DNA from: UBA6912 sp963792895
GTDB taxonomy: Bacteria; Actinomycetota; Acidimicrobiia; Spongiisociales; UBA5794
Direction: 5' to 3'
NCBI GenBank assembly: GCA_963792895.1
Contig: CAWBYA010000007.1
Coordinates: 434,001 to 498,000 of the forward strand
Length of the DNA stretch: 64,000 bases
In this document: in pieces, positions 1 through 8,184 of the stretch
Layout: each line of letters begins with the position of its first letter
Position numbering within the stretch: position 1 is the stretch's first letter
Notes under the pieces: model-generated
Seen by the model: only the letters and a program-made list of their open reading frames with translations
Database searches by the model: none
What the model was told of the DNA's origin: nothing
Translations under genes and position numbers: made by a program

Positions 1-348
1 CATGGAGACCGCCTGTTCGACTTCGGGCATCGCGCCGAACGCGGTGGCCGTCACGTAGGCAGAGGTGCGAGACAGGCGACCGAGCGGATCGTCCCGGTAG
101 CGGGAGTGCTCGTGGACGCCGGCGACGACCTCGGGGTGCACGGCCTGGACGACGAGGGCACGAATCCCGCCGATGAAGGCGGAGGCATCGCCGACGATGG
201 GCCAGGTGGCGGAGTCCGGCCCGAACAGTCCACGGTCACCGTCGTAGGCGAGGGTGTTGTCCAGGGGGTACGGGGCGTGCGCAAAGAGGCCCGTCGTAGT
301 GCCGACGATGCGGTCTCTCAGCGCGTCGATCAGAGTTCTCAGAGCCAT
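1..348 (-). CDS. DUF2236 / MpaB-type oxygenase, 3' end cut by window edge
   Basis: The first 116 residues of a protein that runs off the left edge. It starts with ATG at 348 behind a GGGACGG ribosome site. The text LFGPDSATWPIVGDASAF followed by GGIRALVVQAVHPEVVAGV and the DPLGRLSRTSAYV block match the N-terminal half of the DUF2236 family (the rubber oxygenase/MpaB catalytic domain). The His of QAVHP lies in the family's conserved haem-side helix. Family members are b-type haem oxygenases or dehydrogenases; the substrate here is unknown. The gene is divergent from the hydrolase at 695. Family call confident, function not. Confidence 0.8.
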   Translation of the reverse strand, partial: MALRTLIDALRDRIVGTTTGLFAHAPYPLDNTLAYDGDRGLFGPDSATWPIVGDASAFIGGIRALVVQAVHPEVVAGVHEHSRYRDDPLGRLSRTSAYVTATAFGAMPEVEQAVSM

Positions 349-694
349 CCGTCCCAGCTCGGCGTGCGGCCATGTCCACAGAGAATACGGAACTCACGGC
401 TGCTCCGGATGCCTTCTTCCCAGAGATGGGAGACAGCGGATGGCGGCAGCGGAGACGAAAAAGGGACCTGGAAGGGTGGTCGCAGGGCGGTGCCGTCAAT
501 TCCTGCACCTCTCCTGGCAGCGCCCCTCCAGGACCCTGCATCCCTGTCATTAGAGCGCCAAGGGCCCGTCGCAGGGAGGGGCCATTGGTCCCGAATATCG
601 CCCGGCGCGTTGCGCGACTCGGGTAACGGTGGCGACGGGCGTAGCCTGTGGAAGCGCCATGCGCCCAGCGTTCAACCCGTCCCCACGAGCCAAG
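349..694. other. Intergenic region between divergent genes
   Basis: About 346 bp between the start of the DUF2236 gene and the chosen start of the hydrolase. It must hold both promoters. A short plus-strand frame beginning ATG at 372 reads 84 codons, but it turns into arginine/proline-rich low-quality sequence after about 25 residues and I do not call it a gene. I see no clear terminator or repeat. Confidence 0.4.
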
Positions 695-1558
695 ATGTCG
701 CTTCCCATGCAGCCAGTCGACTCCCGGCACGTCACCACCGCAGATGGCGTCGAGGTGCGCGTGATCGTGCGTGGGGAGCGGGCAGGCGCAACCCCGTTCT
801 TGTTCGTCCACGGCCTGGCATCGAACGCCCGCCTGTGGGACGGTATCGGCGAGAAGCTGGCCACCGCCGGCTACCCGAGCGTCGCGGTCGACCAGCGAGG
901 GCACGGCGAGTCTTCCAAGGTCGACGGCTTCGACTTCGCCACGCTCTCTGCAGACCTCACTGCCGTGATCGCGGCAACGGTCGGCCGGCCGGTGATCGCC
1001 GTCGGCCAATCCTGGGGCGGCAACGTGGTGCTCGAGTTCGCAGATCGTCATCCCGCGCTCGCCGCCGGCGTGGCGTGTGTCGACGGCGGGTTCATCAAGG
1101 TGTCGGAGGCCTTTCCCGATTGGGAGACGGCCCAGCAGATGCTGGCACCTCCGTCGGTAGCGGGGATGACGAGGGCGGAGTTGCTCGATGTGATGCAGGC
1201 TGGCCTCGACGGCTTCTCTGATGGAGCCATCGCCGCGCAGCTCGCCAATTTCGAGGATCTTCCCGACGGCACGGTGCGGGCCCGGCTCACCCGCGACCGT
1301 CACATGGCGATTCTGCGCAACCTCTGGGAGCACGATCCCGACGCCCTGGCCGATCGGCTGCAGCAGCCGGTACTGGTCATCGCTGCCGAGGGGGGTATGC
1401 CGGGCAAGGACCAGAGGGTCGCCGCCTTCGCGAGCAGGCTGGCGAGAGGATCGGTGGTGTGGATGGATGCCCACCACGATGCCCATGCCCAGCACCCGGA
1501 GACGGTCGCCGAGATGCTCATCGGTTTCGCGGCGTCCCTCGACGGAGCCGACCGATGA
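695..1558 (+). CDS. Alpha/beta hydrolase
   Basis: A 287-residue alpha/beta-hydrolase-fold enzyme of unknown ester, lactone or epoxide substrate. The fold signature is complete: oxyanion-loop VHGLASNARLWD, the DQRGHGES strand-turn, nucleophile elbow GQSWGGN with its serine, and a C-terminal DAHHDAHAQHPE segment supplying the catalytic histidine. Residues 120-220 form a helical cap. The frame is open further upstream (to 629), but that part is arginine/alanine-rich; I chose the Met at 695 (MSLPMQPVDSR). The Met at 707 is an equally possible start. The stop overlaps the next ATG (ATGA), so the two genes are probably co-translated. Confidence 0.75.
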   Translation: MSLPMQPVDSRHVTTADGVEVRVIVRGERAGATPFLFVHGLASNARLWDGIGEKLATAGYPSVAVDQRGHGESSKVDGFDFATLSADLTAVIAATVGRPVIAVGQSWGGNVVLEFADRHPALAAGVACVDGGFIKVSEAFPDWETAQQMLAPPSVAGMTRAELLDVMQAGLDGFSDGAIAAQLANFEDLPDGTVRARLTRDRHMAILRNLWEHDPDALADRLQQPVLVIAAEGGMPGKDQRVAAFASRLARGSVVWMDAHHDAHAQHPETVAEMLIGFAASLDGADR

Positions 1559-2703
1559 GCGGACGGATCATCGTGATGGGCTCTGGGGAGGTCGCGCCTG
1601 CACTTCTTGCGACCCATCGAGAAGGCATCGCCGCTGCGGGTGCAGAGAATGTCACCGTCGTCGACACGCCGTTCGGTTTCCAGGAGAACGTCGAGCAGCT
1701 CACGGACCGCCTGGTCGACTTCTTCGCAACGAGTCTCAGGGTCGATGTCGAGGTGGCTTCATTGCGCCATCTCAGCGACTCGACGCTGCAGCGCGAGCAG
1801 TTCCTGGCGGCCATCCGGCGCGCTCGATATGTCTTCGCCGGGCCGGGTTCGCCGAGCTACGCGCTCCGGGTCTGGCGCGACGGCGGGATCGCCGATGCGT
1901 TGACCGACGTTGTCGCCGGTGGCGGGACCGTGGCATTCGCTTCGGCGGCAGCGCTCACTCTCGGGGTCACAACCATCCCGGTATACGAGATCTACAAGGT
2001 GGGCGAAGACCCGCACTGGTTGGAGGGTCTTGGAGTGACGGCACGCTTCGGTCTTCCGATCGCAGTGGTCCCTCATTGGAACAACGCCGAGGGCGGCAAC
2101 CACGACACCAGCCGCTGCTACATCGGCGAGCGCCGCCTGGCGATGCTTCGGCTGCAGCTGGATGCCGGCATCCTCGGCGTCGACGAGCACACCGCAGCGA
2201 CGATCGACTTCGCGCAGGACTGCCTACGCGTGACGGGCGTGGGAGGCGTCGTGCTGCGCGGCGACGGCGAGACTCGCATCGCGTCAGGTGGGCAGATCGG
2301 GCTCGACGACGCCCGGGCCATCCTCGGAGTGCAGGCGCGTCGGCCTGCCGCACCCTCGCCTGCGGCTGCGGTGGGCCTCGACCTCGCAACCGCCCTGGCC
2401 GCCGGCGACGCGGACACGGCGGTCGAGGTGATGCTCGCCGCCGAGGCACGCGCTGCGGATGACGCAGCGGCTCGCGGCCCGCTGCGGTCGATGATCGTCG
2501 AGCTGGGTGAGGCGGCCCGGTCCGGGATCGCCGATCCCCAGCTCCAGGTCGCTCCGTTCGTCGAGACCCTCCTCGAGATGCGCGACGCGGCCCGGGCGGC
2601 GCGCCGATTCGAGGACGCCGACCTCATCCGCGACCGACTGACTGCAGCGGGCATAGAGGTTCGTGACACGCGAGACGGGGTGGAGTGGGAGCTGATCTCC
2701 TGA
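1555..2703 (+). CDS. Peptidase S51/cyanophycinase-like protein fused to a CysRS-type C-terminal domain
   Basis: 382 residues in two parts. Residues 1-240 resemble class-I-glutamine-amidotransferase-like peptidases of the S51/cyanophycinase group: GSGEVAPALLATHREGI at the start, FAGPGSPSYALRVWRDGGI in the middle, and a nucleophile-elbow-like AFASAAALTLG. The last 60 residues (MRDAARAARRFEDADLIRDR then a DGVEWEL ending) match the C-terminal helical domain of cysteinyl-tRNA synthetase, also found in selenium-associated YqeB-like proteins. No class I synthetase HIGH/KMSKS core is present, so it does not charge tRNA by itself. It starts at ATG 1555, overlapping the hydrolase stop by 4 nt. Substrate unknown. 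Confidence 0.65.
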   Translation: MSGRIIVMGSGEVAPALLATHREGIAAAGAENVTVVDTPFGFQENVEQLTDRLVDFFATSLRVDVEVASLRHLSDSTLQREQFLAAIRRARYVFAGPGSPSYALRVWRDGGIADALTDVVAGGGTVAFASAAALTLGVTTIPVYEIYKVGEDPHWLEGLGVTARFGLPIAVVPHWNNAEGGNHDTSRCYIGERRLAMLRLQLDAGILGVDEHTAATIDFAQDCLRVTGVGGVVLRGDGETRIASGGQIGLDDARAILGVQARRPAAPSPAAAVGLDLATALAAGDADTAVEVMLAAEARAADDAAARGPLRSMIVELGEAARSGIADPQLQVAPFVETLLEMRDAARAARRFEDADLIRDRLTAAGIEVRDTRDGVEWELIS

Positions 2704-2733
2704 CACCGGCGTGATGCCGTCGCCTGCTCCTTG

Positions 2734-4872
2734 TCAACGAGCGGCGACCGGCGCAGGGGTCGGAGGTGCGGCAACGCCCTCGCGGGGAAGCATGGCCGGA
2801 ATCACGATGAGCGCGCTCATGCCCGCCGTCACCATGCCAACCCACATGATCATCGAGATCTGGGCGTGGATCTTGAGTGGCGAGAGCCACAGGGCGGACA
2901 GAGCAACGGCGATGCCGAGGGCGTTGGCGACGATGGGCCGGCCCGCCCGGTCGAGGGCGCGCAACACGTAGCCGTCACCTTCACGGCGGGCATACTCGAT
3001 TGCGGCGACGAAGTGGATCGCGTAGTCGATCCCTACTCCGAGGACGATGCTCGAAACCACCGCGGTCAGCAGGTTGAGCTGGATCCCGGAGGCGGCAATG
3101 AAGCCGAGCAGCGTCAGCACCGTCAGCAGGATCGGCACCATCGAAACGAACGTCTGGCGCAGACGTCGATAGGCCCCTCCGAGCATGATGGCGACGAGGC
3201 CGAATGCCACGACCAGCGACACCACCTGGGAGCGCAGGACGAGCCGGGCGATTTCGTCCCAGACGACCGGCATGCCGGTCAGAACCCGCACCTCGTCGCG
3301 CGCGGCTGCGAAGTCGAGCCAACCCTGCAAGTCGGCGTTGCTGAACCCTGCCGGGAACACCATGAACCGCAGCCCATCAGCGGACACCATCTCGCCGACC
3401 GGAAGCGCAACGTCCCCGGCGAGTACACCCGCGAGCTGCTCGGGTGGGAGCGCGTCCACGACGTCGGCTACCGAGAAGACCCGGCGGATCCCCGGAAGCG
3501 CTTCCAGGTCGGAGGAGGTGCGCCGGATGGCGGCGAGCGCCTCGACGCCACCGGCAGGGTCGAAGGCAAATTCACCCATCAGCGGCGTTGCGCCTCCGAA
3601 CAGCTCCTCGGTCTGCTCGAAGGCAAGCCGGACCGGGTCGTCGTCCTTGAAGAAGAACAGCTGGTCGGCGTTGACTTCGAGCCGCGGGACGAACACGGCG
3701 GCAAACGCCAGGAGCCCGACCGAGAGAACGACCGCCGGACCGCGGGTTCGGACCAGCCGCTGCAGCGCCTTGGTGACGGGAGGGCCGATGAGGGCCGAAT
3801 GATGGCGAGGGCTCACCTCGACGCGGCTCATGATCGCCGGAAGGGCGAAGAAGCTGATGACACCCGCAAACACGATGCCGATGGCCGCAAACAGCCCGAG
3901 CTGTCGGATCGGCTGCACCGGGGTGGCGACGAGTGACAAAAAGCCGGCGGCAGTGCTGACGGTCGTGAGGATCATCGGGACGCCGACGTGCGACAGCGCA
4001 GAACGAACCCTGGCAACAGGGTCGGGCTCGTCCGTCTCCTCCTGGAAGTGCGTGACGAAGTGCAGGCCGTCTGCGGAGCCCATGACGATGACGAATATCG
4101 GAACGATGACGGTGACGACGTCGACCTCTCGTCCCAGCCCGAAGATGAGCCCGAACGTCCACAACGACCCGAGCCCGGCAGGGACGATGGCCAGTGCGCT
4201 CAGTTTCCGATCCCCGATGGTGGAGGCGAATACGAGGATGAGCAGCGCGATGACGGCGGGCGGGATGAGGAGCAGGATCCTCGTCAAGAGATCGATCACC
4301 GAGGCGAAGACAACCGGGTTCCCGGAAAACGCGAGGGAGATGCCGGGCGGCGCCACAACATCGTCGACGGCGCGAGCGACGGCGACCGTATCGCCGCCTG
4401 GGGTGAGGAGGAGCAGGGTGTGCCGCCCATCCTCGCTGAGGAGCAGCGGGGCCACGGGGCTCTGCTCGAGCAAGACGGCGATCATCGGCTCCGGCACGTC
4501 GCCGAGTGCCTCGGTGGTGATGGGCTCGCCGGTGAGGGGATTGACGTCCGGCACGATGGACGCCACCGCGATGACGCCTTCGATACCGGCGAGCTCGTCA
4601 CGCAGCTGGATGAGGGCACCGAGACCCCCAGGCTCGCGGAATGTTGCCTCAGGACCAAGCGACGCCACCACGTTGATCGGGTCGGCGGCGCTGTACTTGT
4701 CCTGGAGCTCCTGGAAGGCCTCGCCGGTTGGATTGCCCTCGAGGACGAACGATGCGACGTCGGCGTTGAAGTCCATCCGGAACAGCATGGCCACCGCGAA
4801 AAGCGAAACGAGCGCGGTCGCCGCAAGGATCAGGCGGGAGTGCCCGACGATGATCCGAGCGATCCGATCCAC
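2734..4872 (-). CDS. RND/MMPL-family transporter
   Basis: A 712-residue membrane transporter of the MMPL/hydrophobe exporter family. It shows the duplicated RND plan: TM1 (residues 10-30), a large extracytoplasmic loop, five clustered helices around residues 190-370 including VVTVIVPIFVIVMGSADGLH, and the same pattern in the second half with SSIVLGVGIDYAIHFVAAIE. The acidic GSADGLH and GVGIDYAIH motifs in TM4/TM10-like helices fit proton-coupled export. I chose the GTG at 4872 because AGAGGAAG lies just upstream; the open frame continues further but reads as low-complexity sequence. It follows the universal stress gene by 41 nt on the same strand, so the two are likely an operon. Cargo unknown, perhaps lipids. 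Confidence 0.85.
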   Translation of the reverse strand: MDRIARIIVGHSRLILAATALVSLFAVAMLFRMDFNADVASFVLEGNPTGEAFQELQDKYSAADPINVVASLGPEATFREPGGLGALIQLRDELAGIEGVIAVASIVPDVNPLTGEPITTEALGDVPEPMIAVLLEQSPVAPLLLSEDGRHTLLLLTPGGDTVAVARAVDDVVAPPGISLAFSGNPVVFASVIDLLTRILLLIPPAVIALLILVFASTIGDRKLSALAIVPAGLGSLWTFGLIFGLGREVDVVTVIVPIFVIVMGSADGLHFVTHFQEETDEPDPVARVRSALSHVGVPMILTTVSTAAGFLSLVATPVQPIRQLGLFAAIGIVFAGVISFFALPAIMSRVEVSPRHHSALIGPPVTKALQRLVRTRGPAVVLSVGLLAFAAVFVPRLEVNADQLFFFKDDDPVRLAFEQTEELFGGATPLMGEFAFDPAGGVEALAAIRRTSSDLEALPGIRRVFSVADVVDALPPEQLAGVLAGDVALPVGEMVSADGLRFMVFPAGFSNADLQGWLDFAAARDEVRVLTGMPVVWDEIARLVLRSQVVSLVVAFGLVAIMLGGAYRRLRQTFVSMVPILLTVLTLLGFIAASGIQLNLLTAVVSSIVLGVGIDYAIHFVAAIEYARREGDGYVLRALDRAGRPIVANALGIAVALSALWLSPLKIHAQISMIMWVGMVTAGMSALIVIPAMLPREGVAAPPTPAPVAAR

Positions 4873-4913
4873 GAAGCTTCCTCTCGTCGCTGCGTCCTGG
4901 GGGTGGGACCTCG

Positions 4914-5435
4914 TCAGCGCTTGCGGATGAGCACCACCGGCACAGGGGCAAGCCGGGTGAGCTTCGTGCCGACCGATCCGAGGAGACCCTCGAACAAGCC
5001 CTGGCCGTGCGAGCCGATGCAGATGACGTCGGCACCGAGGTCGTCGATCGCCTTCAAGATGTCCGACGTCGGCGACTCTCCCTCGCGGATGTCGATCGTG
5101 GGCTCGATCCCTCGAGCCCGAAGGGCGGCCACCAGATCGGACGTCCGCGTCGCGCCTTGATCGGAGAGATACCGATCCAGCATGGCATCGTCGCCGGGCC
5201 AGCCCGACTCCTCGGGCACGATGGTCTCGCGGACGTTCACGGTCTCGCGGTCGACCGAGATGGCCTGCTCGCTGATATCGCCGAAGAACCCTCGACGCAG
5301 GTCGGCGAGGAGGCGCCGCGGCACCTCGACGATCGAGAGGACGGTGACGCGCCCGTCGGCGCCTGCCAGCCTCGTTGCGAAGTCGGCGCAGATGACGGGG
5401 TCGAGCTGGCCGTCGGTTGCGATCAACACGTGCAT
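4914..5435 (-). CDS. Universal stress protein (UspA family)
   Basis: A single Usp domain of 173 residues. It begins MHVLIATDGQLDP, the usual beta-1/ATP-loop start, and ends with GSHGQGLFEGLLGSVGTKL followed by PVPVVLIRKR. This is the GxxGx9G(S/T) nucleotide motif of ATP-binding Usp proteins. An insert at residues 45-90 makes it slightly longer than the usual 140-150. AGGAGG lies upstream of the ATG. It is likely first gene of an operon with the MMPL exporter, linking export to stress. The exact role of Usp proteins is rarely known. Confidence 0.88.
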   Translation of the reverse strand: MHVLIATDGQLDPVICADFATRLAGADGRVTVLSIVEVPRRLLADLRRGFFGDISEQAISVDRETVNVRETIVPEESGWPGDDAMLDRYLSDQGATRTSDLVAALRARGIEPTIDIREGESPTSDILKAIDDLGADVICIGSHGQGLFEGLLGSVGTKLTRLAPVPVVLIRKR

Positions 5436-5554
5436 CCAATGTCCTCCTGGTATGCGTCGCTCACCCTAGTGAATGCCGCCCGGGGGTCCCCGGTCGACCG
5501 GTTCCGGTGCCGCGGCAACCGGGGCCTCACCGAAGAGATCGGAGGCAGCCCGCA

Positions 5555-6298
5555 TCACGCCGGCCGGAGCACGGCAAGATAGTCGGGGCCCGGTTCGGTG
5601 ACGTCTGCGAGCTTCCATCCGGCTGCAGCGACGAGGTTGGCCAGCTCGGCGGGTGAGGCGAACAGGTAGTCGAACCACTCTGTCGCCAGACGCTCGAAGC
5701 GCACTCTCAAGCGGGCACAGCCCGGCATCCTGCCGCGATCGCGGTTGAGATCGTGGTAGGACAGATGGTCGGGGTTGTCGGTGATATACGGGTCGCGGCA
5801 GGTCCCGACGACGCTGACGTCTCGACCCCCGAGAGCACGGAAGATGTCGAGCATCTGGCGGGCCCGCTGGGGTGCCTCGAAGAGGGCGAGGTTCGATCCC
5901 ATCATCGCGATTGCGTCGAATGGCTTTCCGTCCTCTGCGGCGAGAGCGTCGACGGTGCCGATGAACGTGTGCTCGAGCCCGCGTGCGGCGCACACTGCGA
6001 CCGCCAAGGGGGACACATCGAGGGCGACGGCTTCGTGGCCGGCGGCCTCGATGGCGAGGCTGAACCTGCCTGCGCCTGCACCAACGTCGAGGATCCGGCC
6101 GCTCACCAGATCGAGGGCACGTACATCGAGCGGCGACCAGGCGTCGGGTCCTGTGAAGTACTCCGCCGCTCCCCCCGGGTCCACGTAGCCGTCATCTCTC
6201 TCTACGACATGCCGGCCGTCTCCGCCGTGGAGTGCTTCCCAGAGGGCAGCGCCAAAGGCGTCTCCCGGCACGAGCGGAAGAATACGGCCGTCGTCCAC
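5555..6298 (-). CDS. SAM-dependent methyltransferase
   Basis: 247 residues. Class I methyltransferase motif I is ILDVGAGAGRFSLAIEAAGH, followed by VALDVSPLAVAVC (acidic loop binding SAM ribose) and FDAIAMMGSNLALFE (motif IV region). The C-terminal strand pair is TEPGPDYLAVLRPA. The GTG start at 6298 has no Shine-Dalgarno but sits 6 nt after TACAGT on the same strand, which fits a leaderless transcript. Methyl acceptor unknown. Confidence 0.8.
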   Translation of the reverse strand: MDDGRILPLVPGDAFGAALWEALHGGDGRHVVERDDGYVDPGGAAEYFTGPDAWSPLDVRALDLVSGRILDVGAGAGRFSLAIEAAGHEAVALDVSPLAVAVCAARGLEHTFIGTVDALAAEDGKPFDAIAMMGSNLALFEAPQRARQMLDIFRALGGRDVSVVGTCRDPYITDNPDHLSYHDLNRDRGRMPGCARLRVRFERLATEWFDYLFASPAELANLVAAAGWKLADVTEPGPDYLAVLRPA

Positions 6299-6304
6299 AC
6301 CTCG

Positions 6305-6310
6305 ACTGTA
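6305..6310 (-). promoter_or_regulatory. Leaderless -10 box (TACAGT)
   Basis: On the minus strand TACAGT is followed by 6 nt and then the GTG start at 6298, with no ribosome-binding site. This is the spacing seen for leaderless promoters in Actinomycetota; the same pattern recurs elsewhere in the window. Confidence 0.5.
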
Positions 6311-6344
6311 CCCCGGCTTCGGGCGGTCGATGCGACCCAGGTGT

Positions 6345-7379
6345 TCACCCGGACAGCTCGATGGCGATCAGCGTTTCGTCGAGGTAGCCGGCGGCGGTGG
6401 CAGAGATCGGCGCAATCGCATCCCGTAGCGAGGCGATCACTGCGGGCGCACGATGCGCCCCTGCGTGGGTGGACGCGTGCACTCGATGGTGCCACGCTCC
6501 GAAGTCGCGAATCACCGACGGGTCCCTGGTGAGGAGCGCAGCGAGGAGGCCGTCGAGGAGAAGGCTGAGGTCGGCCCGGACCCGCATCCGTATGGGGCCA
6601 TCAGCAACCATCGAAGCATTCAGTGCCTCCATCGCCGCCGCGATGATCTCCAGCCGCTTGTCCTCGAGGTCGCTGAGCGCGTCAGGGGGAACTGTGACAG
6701 AGGCCTCTGCTGCTGCGATGTCAGGCTGCCATGTGTGGAGCGTCTCGTCGATCTGCGTCGGGGTCGCCGCCCAGGCGTCGGCGCCCAAGCGTGTGGCACG
6801 ATCGGGGGAGACCCCGAAGCCGCGGCCGCCGGCAAGCACCGCAACGCCGGCGTCGTGCGCGGCCTTGATCGATGCTCTCGCCCCGGGAAGACAGGTGACG
6901 ATGGCGCACGAGAGTACGAGCGCATCCGGCTCGAGGTCGGTGAGGTAGGCGCCGAGGTCGAAGGCAGGAACGCTCGAACCGAGGTAGGTCACCCGCCAGC
7001 CGAGGTACAGGAGGTAGGCCGCGATCATTCGAGACGGAAGAGAGTGGGTGTCCCCCTCCGCACACGCCACGACCACGTGCGGGCCGGCCTCCGGATTGGT
7101 GAAGCTCCCCGCCAGGAGGGCTACCAATGTCTCGATGGCGCCCGTCGCCGCATGCTCCTCGGCGATTCCGTAGTCGCCCTGCTGCCACCGTTTGCCGACC
7201 TCGGCTTGCAGGGGCGCAATGACATCGAAGAGCAATGAGGGGAAGGAGAGCCCCTCGGCCATCAGGCCGCTGGCGACGTCGAACGCAACGCCCGCGTCAC
7301 CATCTGCAACAGCGGCGAGTACGGCGACTCGGGCTCGCTGCAGATCGTCGCCTTCGGGGTGCGGGGGTGCGGCCACCAT
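6345..7379 (-). CDS. CarH-like cobalamin-binding protein without a DNA-binding domain
   Basis: 344 residues. Residues 10-95 form the four-helix cap and carry W65-x9-E75-H76 (WQQGDYGIAEEH), the signature of light-sensing B12 domains such as CarH. Residues 100-215 are a Rossmann B12 domain with D110-T-H112 as the likely lower cobalt ligand; the family's usual DxHxxG reads DTHSLP here. CYLGxS-type strand text TYLGSSVPAF and GGRGFG follow. The usual N-terminal MerR HTH is absent. A C-terminal helical domain (residues 225-344) vaguely resembles RsbR-type N-terminal sensor domains; this is only an impression. A role as a light- or B12-dependent partner protein is inference. Confidence 0.75.
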   Translation of the reverse strand: MVAAPPHPEGDDLQRARVAVLAAVADGDAGVAFDVASGLMAEGLSFPSLLFDVIAPLQAEVGKRWQQGDYGIAEEHAATGAIETLVALLAGSFTNPEAGPHVVVACAEGDTHSLPSRMIAAYLLYLGWRVTYLGSSVPAFDLGAYLTDLEPDALVLSCAIVTCLPGARASIKAAHDAGVAVLAGGRGFGVSPDRATRLGADAWAATPTQIDETLHTWQPDIAAAEASVTVPPDALSDLEDKRLEIIAAAMEALNASMVADGPIRMRVRADLSLLLDGLLAALLTRDPSVIRDFGAWHHRVHASTHAGAHRAPAVIASLRDAIAPISATAAGYLDETLIAIELSG

Positions 7380-7428
7380 TGCTCCTGGATCGGCTCACCT
7401 GTGGACGAGCGTAGCGGTCGGCGATCCG

Positions 7429-7824
7429 CTACGGCTTGCCATCGGTAGCCCGGCTCAGCGCCCGCCACACACCGAGCGCCGCCAGCAAGACGGTGACGCC
7501 GATCCGAGTGACGTCGATGATTGGCCGCACGTCCACACCGCCCGAGCTGATACGCACGACGGCGACGGGCCGGCCTTGCGATACGCCGCCCCCTCCACCC
7601 CCCGCCCCGGAGCCCCCGGCCCCTTCAGTGTCTTCACCGCTCCCGCCACCGAAGCCAAAGCCACCGGCCCGCTCCCACGATGCCGCCATGATGACGAGGT
7701 CGCCCCCGTGCTCATGTGGCGTCGAGAACACGGTCCCGGGAGAGGCCTCCCCGAAGAGGGCCGTGAGCGTGCGCTCGGTGCGAGCGGCCACGAACCCCGT
7801 CACGTCTTCCGGGAGGTCATCCAT
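7429..7824 (-). CDS. GerW/YtfJ-family protein
   Basis: 131 residues. The layout is that of the GerW (spore protein YtfJ) family: a helical start (FVAARTERTLTALFGEASPG), the strand TVFSTPHEHGGDLVIMAAS, a glycine-rich middle (GGGSGEDTEGAGGSGAGGGG), then RPVAVVRISSGGVDVRPIID and a hydrophobic C-terminal helix (VTVLLAALGVWRAL). Actinobacterial members occur in non-sporulating species, so a spore role is not implied. I chose ATG 7824 since the upstream extension belongs to another frame. It overlaps the small gene at 7800-8078 by 25 nt, suggesting coupled translation. Confidence 0.75.
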   Translation of the reverse strand: MDDLPEDVTGFVAARTERTLTALFGEASPGTVFSTPHEHGGDLVIMAASWERAGGFGFGGGSGEDTEGAGGSGAGGGGGGVSQGRPVAVVRISSGGVDVRPIIDVTRIGVTVLLAALGVWRALSRATDGKP

Positions 7825-8078
7825 GGGAGCATCCTTCGTATCGAGAGCAACAAGAGAACCGACGTGACGCGAGCAAGCATCACGGGATCGACGATCCGGG
7901 CGGCGGTGCGCCCGGTGCTGTCGGCGACCTCGATGCGGCAGGGCCGCCGGTAGCTGACTGCCCAGCCCGTTGATCTCAGCCCGAGCGCGGCGACCCACGT
8001 CCGGGAGGTGAGCGAAATGGCGCGGCCGTCACCGGTGGTGATCCGGTCGACCTCATTGCTCCTGCGTACGCGCAACAC
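7800..8078 (-). CDS. Small conserved-looking protein upstream of the GerW-like gene
   Basis: 92 residues from a GTG at 8078, without a strong ribosome site. It reads as a real protein: RRPCRIEVADSTGRTAARIV is a beta-rich segment and ARVTSVLLLLSIRRMLP a terminal hydrophobic helix. That arrangement mirrors the end of the GerW-like protein encoded just downstream (VRPIID then a hydrophobic helix), so the two may share a small membrane-attached fold. Its 3' end overlaps the GerW-like start. Function unknown; the start could be different. Confidence 0.45.
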   Translation of the reverse strand: MLRVRRSNEVDRITTGDGRAISLTSRTWVAALGLRSTGWAVSYRRPCRIEVADSTGRTAARIVDPVMLARVTSVLLLLSIRRMLPWMTSRKT

Positions 8079-8184
8079 GACCCCACGCTACCTGGCTACG
8101 TCGAGGCTCGTCTGCCGGACCTGCTCGGGCGGGCTGACCCCGGGACCGGTACGCTCCAAGCGAGCCGATCACGGAGGTGTGGAG

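Noticed and set aside
372..626. An 84-codon plus-strand gene beginning MSTENTELTAAPDAFF
   Set aside because: No ribosome site and the sequence degrades into arginine-rich text after about 25 codons; not supported as a gene.
106..1495. Long open frames on both strands over the DUF2236 gene and the hydrolase
   Set aside because: They are arginine/proline-rich, lack motifs and overlap genes with clear domains; typical high-GC artefacts.
2731..5160. Long plus-strand frames opposite the MMPL exporter
   Set aside because: Acidic/arginine-rich text without motifs; the minus strand encodes a complete membrane transporter with a ribosome site.
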